Shown here in pieces: positions 1 through 4,846 of a stretch of DNA of 13,016 bases (position 1 is its first letter; each line of letters begins with the position of its first letter). The stretch comes from LGRD01 sp031415135 (GTDB lineage Bacteria > Pseudomonadota > Gammaproteobacteria > Burkholderiales > Burkholderiaceae_C): NCBI GenBank assembly GCA_031415135.1, contig JANORB010000112.1, forward strand, positions 1 to 13,016, read 5' to 3'. The position numbers and the translations under genes are program-made. The notes beneath the pieces were generated by a model, which was not told the origin of the DNA, made no database searches, and worked only from the letters and a program-made list of their open reading frames with translations.

Positions 1-942
1 GCACAACTGCTCGATCACCCGAACGAACGCAGTTCGCACACGGTGCCGACACCGCGCGGCGGCGGGGTGGCCATCGTCGTGTCGTTCTGTGGGTTGGTGA
101 TCGCGCTGGGCGCCGCAGGCTCACTGTCTGCGCCATGGCTTGCCGCCCTGCTGGGCAGTGGCCTGCTGGTCGCAGTGGTCGGCTTGCTCGATGATCGCGC
201 CCCACTGCCGGCGCGCTGGCGCTTTCTGGCCCACGGCGTGGCTTCGATCTGGGCGCTGTGGCTGATGGGCGGCATCCCGCCGGTGCCGGTGTTCGGCGAC
301 TCGGTCGACCTTGGCTGGTTCGGCCTGGCGCTGGCCACGGTCTACCTGATCTGGATGGTGAACCTGTACAACTTCATGGACGGCATCGACGCGATCGCCT
401 GCATCGAAGCCATCACCGTCGCGTGCGGCGGGGCGCTGTGCTGGTGGCTGGCCACTGGCACAGCGCAGTGGCCGGTGGCGATCGTCTTCGCGGCCTGCGT
501 GGCGGGTTTCCTGGCCTGGAACTTCCCTCCGGCCCGCATCTTCATGGGCGACGCCGGCAGCGGCTTCATCGGCCTGGTGCTGGGCATCTTCTCGCTCTGG
601 ACGGCTCAGCAAGCCACACAGGTGTTCTGGTGCTGGTTCATATTGCTGGGTTGCTTCATGGTCGACGCCACCACCACGCTGGTGCGCCGGGTGCGGCGCG
701 GCGACCCGTTCAACGTGGCGCACCGCAGCCACGCTTACCAGTACGCGGCGCGCCGGGTCGGCTCCCACAAGGCGGTTTCGCTGGCGGTCGGCGCGATCAA
801 CCTGCTGTGGTTGTTGCCCATTGCGGTGGGGGTGGCGCTGGGGCGGCTGGACGGCACGACCGGCGTGCTGATCGCCTACGCGCCGCTGGTCTGGCTGGCG
901 TTCCACTACAAGGCCGGGGACCGGGCTTCACAGCAGGGATAG
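1..942 (+). CDS. WecA/WbpL-type polytopic phosphoglycosyltransferase, 5' end cut by window
   Basis: Integral-membrane enzyme of the MraY/WecA/WbpL family (GT4 in Pfam naming), which transfers an N-acetylaminosugar 1-phosphate from a UDP-sugar to undecaprenyl phosphate to start a glycan repeat. The frame is open from base 1, so 313 residues are visible; full-length relatives are about 340, so roughly 25 N-terminal residues are missing. A GTG at 43 is in frame, but the codons before it already read as the conserved DHPNERSSH segment, so 43 is not the start. Family marks in order: PTPRGGG, the acidic pair in GLLDDRAPLP, NFMDGIDA, FMGDAGSGF and the late HRSHAYQ histidine motif, among about ten hydrophobic segments. 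The NFMDGIDA and HRSHAYQ variants resemble WbpL more than WecA of enterics. It ends 148 bases before the dehydratase start on the same strand. The sugar substrate is inferred (FucNAc- or QuiNAc-type), not shown. Confidence 0.93.
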   Translation, partial: AQLLDHPNERSSHTVPTPRGGGVAIVVSFCGLVIALGAAGSLSAPWLAALLGSGLLVAVVGLLDDRAPLPARWRFLAHGVASIWALWLMGGIPPVPVFGDSVDLGWFGLALATVYLIWMVNLYNFMDGIDAIACIEAITVACGGALCWWLATGTAQWPVAIVFAACVAGFLAWNFPPARIFMGDAGSGFIGLVLGIFSLWTAQQATQVFWCWFILLGCFMVDATTTLVRRVRRGDPFNVAHRSHAYQYAARRVGSHKAVSLAVGAINLLWLLPIAVGVALGRLDGTTGVLIAYAPLVWLAFHYKAGDRASQQG

Positions 943-1075
943 ACGTACCAGGTAATAGTTGGCACGAAACGTAAACCGCCGGGGCCGGATGCGCCGCCGC
1001 GAACCGATCGGTCGTGAAATTGGTCTCTATCATTCGCCGCCTGGGCCACACAGAAAAATCGTCCGCACGGGCCAC

Positions 1076-1080
1076 AGGAG
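1076..1080 (+). promoter_or_regulatory. Ribosome binding site AGGAG fixing the dehydratase start
   Basis: AGGAG is followed by a ten-base spacer and ATG at 1091. It decides the start against the in-frame upstream codons from 959, which encode an Arg-rich stretch unlike the family. No convincing sigma-70 promoter was found in the 148-base gap 943-1090, so the gene is probably co-transcribed with the transferase upstream. Confidence 0.7.
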
Positions 1081-1090
1081 ACGAACCACC

Positions 1091-2998
1091 ATGACACTCA
1101 TCAACATCGGCCAACGCCTTTCCGCCCTGTCGCCGCGCGCCAAGCTGGCGGTGATGATCGGTGCCGACGCGTTGTTCCTGCCGCTGTTCCTGTTGGCGGC
1201 GATCGTGATGCGGCTGGGCTCGGTCGAACTGGCTTTGAAAACGGAGCCGCTGGTGCTGCTGGCGATCGGCTGGCTGACCTTGCCGGTGCTGGGCATGGCG
1301 GGCCTGTACCGCACCGTGGTGCGCTACATCGACCTGCGCGTCATCGCCGCGTCGAGCCTGGCGCTGGCCGCCGTGGTGCTGGCGATCTTCGCGTTGGCGC
1401 TGGCCTTCGAAGTGCATGTGATCCCGCGCTCGGCCTTGCTGATCTATTGGTTCGTGGCATTCACCTACGTGATCACCTCGCGCTTCATCGCCCGCGTGCT
1501 GTTGCGCCAGGGCGTGGGGCGGGCGGGCCGGCGCCGGGTCCGCACGGCGATCTATGGCGCTGGCGACGCCGGTGCGCAGTTGGCTCAAACCATGCAACTC
1601 AGCCCGGAGTACCAGGCCGTGTGTTTTCTGGACGACCGCTCGGTGCTGCATGGCAAGACCGTGGCGGGCCTGAAGGTGTACGCGCCCGGTGCGCTGCAGG
1701 ACGCCATCTTTCGGCACGACGTGGCGCAGATCGTGCTGGCCATTCCGTCGGCCAAGACGGCGCAGCGGCGCGAGTTGATCTCGCGCGTGGAACACGCCGG
1801 GCTGCCGGTCAAGATTTTGCCGACCCTGAGCAACATGGTGAGTGGGCACGCCAGCGTGGCCGACCTGCGCGAAGTGGATGTCGCCGACCTGCTGGGGCGC
1901 GACCCGGTGCCGCCGCAGCCGGCGCTGTTCTCGCGCAACATTGCCGGCAAGGTGGTGCTGGTGACCGGTGCCGGCGGCTCCATCGGCGGCGAGTTGTGCC
2001 GCCAGATCGTGTCGCAAAAACCGAAGCGCCTGGTGCTGCTGGACCACTCGGAATTCGGCCTGTACGCCATCGACCATGAACTGCGCGAGGTCGAGCGCGG
2101 CATCGAACTGGTGGCCTGCCTGGGCTCGGTGCTGGACGAGGCGCTGGTCGAGAGCACCGTGCGCACGCAAGGCGTTCAAACCATCTACCACGCCGCCGCC
2201 TACAAACATGTGCCGCTGGTCGAAGACAACATTCAGCAAGGCCTGCGCAACAACGTGTTCGGCTCGCTTTCAATGGCCCGCGCCGCGCTGCGCTGCGGGG
2301 TCGAGACCTGCGTGCTCGTGTCCACCGACAAGGCGGTGCGGCCGACCAACGTGATGGGCGCGTCCAAGCGGGCGGCGGAATTGATCTTCCAGTCCGGCGC
2401 GTTGCGGGCCGACGGCCGGACCGTGTTTTCGATGGTGCGCTTCGGCAACGTGCTGGGCTCGTCGGGCTCGGTGGTGCCGCTGTTCAAGAAACAGATTGAG
2501 ATGGGCGGGCCGATCACCATCACACACCCGGACATCATTCGCTACTTCATGCTGATCCCCGAGGCGGCGCAACTGGTCATCCAGGCCGGCGCCATGGCGC
2601 GGGGCGGCGAGGTGTTTGTGCTCGACATGGGCGAGCCGGTGCGCATTGCCGACCTGGCGCGCTCGATCATTCACTTGTCCGGCGTGTCGGAAAAGACCGA
2701 GGACAACCCGGAAGGCGACATCGAGATCAAGTACGTCGGCCTGCGCCCCGGCGAAAAGTTGTTCGAGGAATTGCTGATCGGCGACGACGTGGTCGCCAGC
2801 GACCACCCGCGCATCTTGTGCGCCCGCGAGCGCCACATCGAACCCGTCTTGCTCGACAAGATGATCGAGTCGCTGCGCACCGCCTGCGACGCCAACCAAC
2901 CCGACGCGATGCTGCGCCAGATTCGCAACCTGGTGCCCGAGTTCAGGCCGGCGGATGAGGTGAACCGGGAAGTGGCGGCGGCGTTGCAGGCGCGCTGA
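1091..2998 (+). CDS. wbpM: WbpM/CapD-type membrane UDP-GlcNAc 4,6-dehydratase
   Basis: Predicted 635-residue inner-membrane dehydratase converting UDP-GlcNAc to the 4-keto-6-deoxy intermediate that feeds FucNAc, QuiNAc or bacillosamine synthesis. Four hydrophobic segments lie at about 19-41, 54-76, 86-108 and 112-134. The first Rossmann fold follows (GAGDAG at 156-161, CoA_binding_3 type), then the catalytic SDR domain with TGAGGSIG at 292-299, AAAYKHVPL near 368-376 and STDKAVRPTN at 411-420. The usual YxxxK is MGASK (Met422, Lys426), the SMK triad known for the long WbpM subfamily. Length matches full-length WbpM/PglF/CapD proteins. The frame is open back to 959, but ATG 1091 is chosen because AGGAG lies ten bases upstream and the protein then starts in typical family sequence. 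It ends just before a strong terminator and converges on the minus-strand genes. With the preceding transferase it forms the common wbpL-wbpM pair ending O-antigen loci. Confidence 0.93.
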   Translation: MTLINIGQRLSALSPRAKLAVMIGADALFLPLFLLAAIVMRLGSVELALKTEPLVLLAIGWLTLPVLGMAGLYRTVVRYIDLRVIAASSLALAAVVLAIFALALAFEVHVIPRSALLIYWFVAFTYVITSRFIARVLLRQGVGRAGRRRVRTAIYGAGDAGAQLAQTMQLSPEYQAVCFLDDRSVLHGKTVAGLKVYAPGALQDAIFRHDVAQIVLAIPSAKTAQRRELISRVEHAGLPVKILPTLSNMVSGHASVADLREVDVADLLGRDPVPPQPALFSRNIAGKVVLVTGAGGSIGGELCRQIVSQKPKRLVLLDHSEFGLYAIDHELREVERGIELVACLGSVLDEALVESTVRTQGVQTIYHAAAYKHVPLVEDNIQQGLRNNVFGSLSMARAALRCGVETCVLVSTDKAVRPTNVMGASKRAAELIFQSGALRADGRTVFSMVRFGNVLGSSGSVVPLFKKQIEMGGPITITHPDIIRYFMLIPEAAQLVIQAGAMARGGEVFVLDMGEPVRIADLARSIIHLSGVSEKTEDNPEGDIEIKYVGLRPGEKLFEELLIGDDVVASDHPRILCARERHIEPVLLDKMIESLRTACDANQPDAMLRQIRNLVPEFRPADEVNREVAAALQAR

Positions 2999-3034
2999 CC
3001 TGAACGCACAGAAGCTGACGGTGAAGCATTGAAT

Positions 3035-3057
3035 GCCGGACTTCCGGTCCGGCTTTT
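3035..3057 (+). terminator. Intrinsic terminator after the dehydratase gene
   Basis: A perfect 7-bp G+C-rich stem, GCCGGAC (3035-3041) and GTCCGGC (3047-3053), with a five-base loop and a TTTT tail (3054-3057). It lies 37 bases after the dehydratase stop and ends transcription of the plus-strand pair. Its T tail touches the last base of the convergent vapC stop codon. On the minus strand the stem is preceded by AAAA but followed by ATTCAATGC, so termination in that direction should be weaker. Confidence 0.85.
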
Positions 3058-3473
3058 CACGGTCGATCGTTGACCGACCAGTCTTCCAGTATCAAGCCAC
3101 CGGGAACAAAGCCGAACGCTCGATCCCTTGTGACGAGAATCGCATCGGCCGCTTTGGCGTGCGCTGCGATCATCATGTCCATGGGTGCCAAGGTCACGCC
3201 AGCCGCCTCGCAAGACGTGCGCAGATCGGCGTAGACGCTGGCAACGCCCTGGTTCCAGGGCAACACGTCGACGCGAATCAAGAACTCGCGCACGCGAGTG
3301 GTGAGGCCCTTTGGGTAGCCCCGCTTCGCGACGCCGTAGAGCAATTCGGCCTGGGTGACCGAGGACACGACAACGCTGTGCATCGGCACGGCGGCGAGTC
3401 GATCACGCACTGACGGAATGTCGCCCTTGATGATGTGGCTCGCGATGTTCGTGTCCAGCATGAAGACCGTCAT
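3057..3473 (-). CDS. vapC: VapC-type PIN-domain ribonuclease toxin
   Basis: A 138-residue PIN-domain protein, the toxin of a type II toxin-antitoxin pair; characterised VapC toxins cut specific RNAs such as initiator tRNA or the sarcin-ricin loop using a metal ion. The acidic active-site set is intact: Asp7 in MLDTNIASH, Glu43 in QAELLYG, Asp99 in APMDMMIAAHA and Asp117 in VTRDRAF. Length matches the family (about 130-140). Its ATG overlaps the vapB stop by four bases (ATGA), giving translational coupling and the usual antitoxin-first order. The stop abuts the terminator of the convergent dehydratase gene. It appears functional: no frameshift or missing catalytic residue is seen. The RNA target cannot be read from the sequence. 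Confidence 0.94.
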   Translation of the reverse strand: MTVFMLDTNIASHIIKGDIPSVRDRLAAVPMHSVVVSSVTQAELLYGVAKRGYPKGLTTRVREFLIRVDVLPWNQGVASVYADLRTSCEAAGVTLAPMDMMIAAHAKAADAILVTRDRAFGFVPGGLILEDWSVNDRP

Positions 3474-3730
3474 TCCGGCATGCCTTCAAAGGGATCACGG
3501 TCCTGCCGGCCTTGATTGCGATCGGCTTCGGTCATGAAGTCAATCGGCACCTGCGTCGATGCGTCGAACGCGAACAAGCCATCCCACGACTCAGGCCGGC
3601 GCGACAACACGACATCACCCGTTACCTGGTCACGGCGGATGTAGACCTCGCTGCCTTCGAAACGGTATTCCATTGGCAGCCGAACCGCTTGGCTGCGACC
3701 CGTGGTGAAGAGCTTGGCAGTGTCAGTCAC
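3470..3730 (-). CDS. vapB: VapB-type AbrB-fold antitoxin
   Basis: An 86-residue antitoxin partner of the downstream PIN toxin. The N-terminus has the swapped-hairpin AbrB/SpoVT DNA-binding pattern (AKLFTTGRSQAVRLP), which in characterised VapB proteins binds the operon operator. The acidic, flexible C-terminal half, ending DPFEGMPE, is the expected toxin-neutralising tail. The frame is open to 3769, but GTG 3730 is chosen because GGAG sits six bases upstream and family members begin at this point (TDTAKLF). It overlaps vapC by four bases. It is expected to be autorepressed by the VapBC complex, as in the family. Confidence 0.92.
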   Translation of the reverse strand: MTDTAKLFTTGRSQAVRLPMEYRFEGSEVYIRRDQVTGDVVLSRRPESWDGLFAFDASTQVPIDFMTEADRNQGRQDRDPFEGMPE

Positions 3731-3736
3731 GATAAG

Positions 3737-3740
3737 CTCC
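3737..3740 (-). promoter_or_regulatory. GGAG ribosome binding site for the GTG start of vapB
   Basis: GGAG with a six-base spacer to GTG at 3730 on the minus strand. It selects this start over the in-frame codons reaching back to 3769. Confidence 0.7.
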
Positions 3741-3769
3741 GAATCAGAATATGGAGTGATAGGTACCAT

Positions 3770-3798
3770 AGTATATATCCAGAGCGATGGTGTGATTG
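3770..3798 (-). promoter_or_regulatory. Candidate vapBC promoter
   Basis: The minus strand has TATACT at 3775-3770, a 5/6 match to the -10 consensus, in a locally A+T-rich patch that stands out from the surroundings. The best -35 at 16-18 bases spacing is weak (CAATCA type). Predicted transcription would start near 3763, leaving a leader of about 33 bases with a good ribosome site. A short inverted repeat (TATGG and CCATA, 11-base gap) just downstream could be an operator, but five base pairs is thin evidence. Confidence 0.4.
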
Positions 3799-3868
3799 AT
3801 CCCGGCGAGCAGGCCGTGCATGGAACCTCGCAGCTTGCACAGATTCTGTGGTTCCACAGCGTGCCGCA

Positions 3869-4046
3869 TCAAGTCGATCGCCCGGCTGTCAGTTCACCCT
3901 CTGCCTTCAACTCGTGCTGGCTCGGCACCGTCAGCACCAGCAGCCCCGCCTCCTTCGCCAAGGCAATCGCGCTGGCGCGCCGCTCGCCCGACGCACCCGG
4001 CATCGCCACGATCACATGGGTGGCCTCGGCATGCACATGCGGCCGG
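3869..4046 (-). pseudogene. Detached 3' fragment of a CapD/WbpM-like gene (copy A)
   Basis: A start-less fragment on the minus strand encoding PHVHAEATHVIVAMPGAS and on to VPSQHEL, nearly identical to the C-terminus of the fusion protein encoded at 4847-6271. It then diverges into its own tail and stops at TGA 3871-3869. It lies directly after the higA stop, in the same reading frame. Within the 133-bp match there are four base differences: two silent and two within one codon (Ala to Gly), so the copies diverged without frame damage. The interval 3731-3868 before it holds only the vapB leader, the candidate vapBC promoter and the end of this fragment's flank; no gene is seen there. Best read as a recombination remnant. 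An alternative is that this was the original gene end before higBA was inserted. Confidence 0.8.
3911..4043. repeat. 133-bp direct repeat, copy A
   Basis: Matches 4874-5006 at 129 of 133 positions by hand alignment, offset 963 bases, no gaps. Similarity fades but continues for about 17 bases to the left (3894-3910 against 4857-4873) and stops abruptly on the right at 4043/5006. Together the copies bracket higA and higB. Confidence 0.95.
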
Positions 4047-4048
4047 CC

Positions 4049-4396
4049 TCAGGTGGCAAGTGCCTGCACTTCCGCAGCGAGTTGCGTCCCTTGCTCGCGC
4101 TGAATGACCTCGATGTCGTATTGCGCCTGCAGGTTGAGCCAGAACTGTGGGTCGATGCCGAACGCCAGGCCCAAGCGCACAGCGGTGTCGGCCGTAACGC
4201 CACGCTCACCGGCACAGATTTCGTCGATACGCCGCTGCTGCACGCCGATGGCCTTGGCCACACGGTAGCGCGTGATCTCCATCGGTTCGATGAAGTCGTT
4301 CAACAACACCCAGCCGGGGTGCACCGGAGCCAGTTTGCGGCCAGTGGTGATGCCCTTGAAACTCTCGTGCTTCAGTTCATTCCGTGCGATGCTCAT
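4049..4396 (-). CDS. higA: HigA-type antitoxin, Xre-like HTH protein
   Basis: A 115-residue antitoxin. The core from about residue 22 (KLAPVHPGWVLLNDFIEP) through the helix-turn-helix (about 41-75, ITRYRVAKAIGV to GERGVTADTAVRLG) and FWLNLQAQYDIE is the standard HigA/VapI pattern. HigA binds and masks the HigB ribonuclease and represses the operon in characterised systems. About 20 residues precede the core, slightly longer than many HigA proteins. ATG 4396 has GGAG seven bases upstream. It lies 33 bases after higB, in the toxin-first order typical of higBA. Its TGA is followed in the same frame by the CapD remnant without any intervening stop. Confidence 0.94.
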   Translation of the reverse strand: MSIARNELKHESFKGITTGRKLAPVHPGWVLLNDFIEPMEITRYRVAKAIGVQQRRIDEICAGERGVTADTAVRLGLAFGIDPQFWLNLQAQYDIEVIQREQGTQLAAEVQALAT

Positions 4397-4429
4397 CTGC
4401 CTGCTCCATGAAATGCCAACCCGGCCGGG

Positions 4430-4711
4430 TCAGTGATAGTCGACGATTTCCACATCGAGCGCGATGCCGTCTTTCCAGCGAAAGCAGATGCGCCACTGGT
4501 CATTGATGCGAATGCTCCACTGGCCTTTGCGATCATGCTTCAACGGCTCCAGCCGGTTGCCAGGGGGCACCCGCAGCGACTCGATGGACGGCGCCGCGTC
4601 GATGATCTTGAGCTTGCGGCGCGCCGTGCCCTGAATCTCTCTCGGAAGGCCACGCACCTCCAAACCCTGGAAGATCGCGGCGGTGCGCTTGTCTGCGAAG
4701 CTCTCGATCAT
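4430..4711 (-). CDS. higB: HigB-type RelE-superfamily mRNA interferase toxin
   Basis: A 93-residue toxin of the HigB/RelE family, which cuts mRNA on the ribosome in characterised members. Conserved parts are MIESFADKRTAAIFQG at the start, ARRKLKIIDAA, the LRVPPGNRLEPLKHDR loop and the closing SIRINDQWRICFRW...VEIVDYH. Length and both ends fit the family. The frame is open to 4747, but ATG 4711 is chosen because homologues begin with MI.SF.DK at this point. No Shine-Dalgarno sequence precedes it, while a promoter upstream would start transcription at about this base, so it may be leaderless. It is followed by higA on the same strand. All expected residues are present, so the module looks intact. 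Confidence 0.94.
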   Translation of the reverse strand: MIESFADKRTAAIFQGLEVRGLPREIQGTARRKLKIIDAAPSIESLRVPPGNRLEPLKHDRKGQWSIRINDQWRICFRWKDGIALDVEIVDYH

Positions 4712-4717
4712 GGCGGT

Positions 4718-4747
4718 AGTATTGGCCAACGACATTAGTATTGTCAA
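4718..4747 (-). promoter_or_regulatory. Candidate sigma-70 promoter of higBA
   Basis: On the minus strand TTGACA (4747-4742, perfect -35 match) is followed after 18 bases by AATACT (4723-4718, 4/6 to the -10 consensus). Seven bases further is 4711, the A of the higB ATG. The octamer CAATACTA occurs twice here, once overlapping the -35 and once in the -10, which could serve as a repeated repressor site. Confidence 0.55.
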
Positions 4748-4807
4748 TCGGCATTATTGCCCTTTGGTTTGCCGCCAGGCTGCAGGACGATCCTCACTCT
4801 GTACAGT

Positions 4808-4826
4808 TTCAAAGTCGGACTTTGAA
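4808..4826. promoter_or_regulatory. 19-bp perfect palindrome between higB and the fusion gene
   Basis: TTCAAAGTC, one central G, GACTTTGAA: nine base pairs each side. It lies about 60 bases upstream of the higBA -35 and 21 bases after the fusion gene stop. The stem is A+T-rich with no T tail in either direction, so it reads as a protein-binding operator rather than a terminator. The bound protein is unknown; HigA or a regulator of the inserted segment are candidates. Confidence 0.5.
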
Positions 4827-4846
4827 TTTGACCAAACGACCCCCCC

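Noticed and set aside
959..1090. Longer dehydratase starting at 959
   Set aside because: The extra 44 residues are Arg-rich and unlike the family, and a good ribosome site precedes ATG 1091.
3846..3859. Short inverted repeat CTGTGG-TT-CCACAG
   Set aside because: Only six base pairs with a two-base centre and no T tail; too weak to call an operator or terminator.
4712..4747. Earlier higB starts (TTG 4747, ATG 4735)
   Set aside because: Family members start at the MI.SF.DK position, and the extra codons overlap the predicted promoter.
4840..4846. C7 homopolymer as a phase-variable tract
   Set aside because: It lies just after the fusion gene stop codon, so length changes would not alter any protein.
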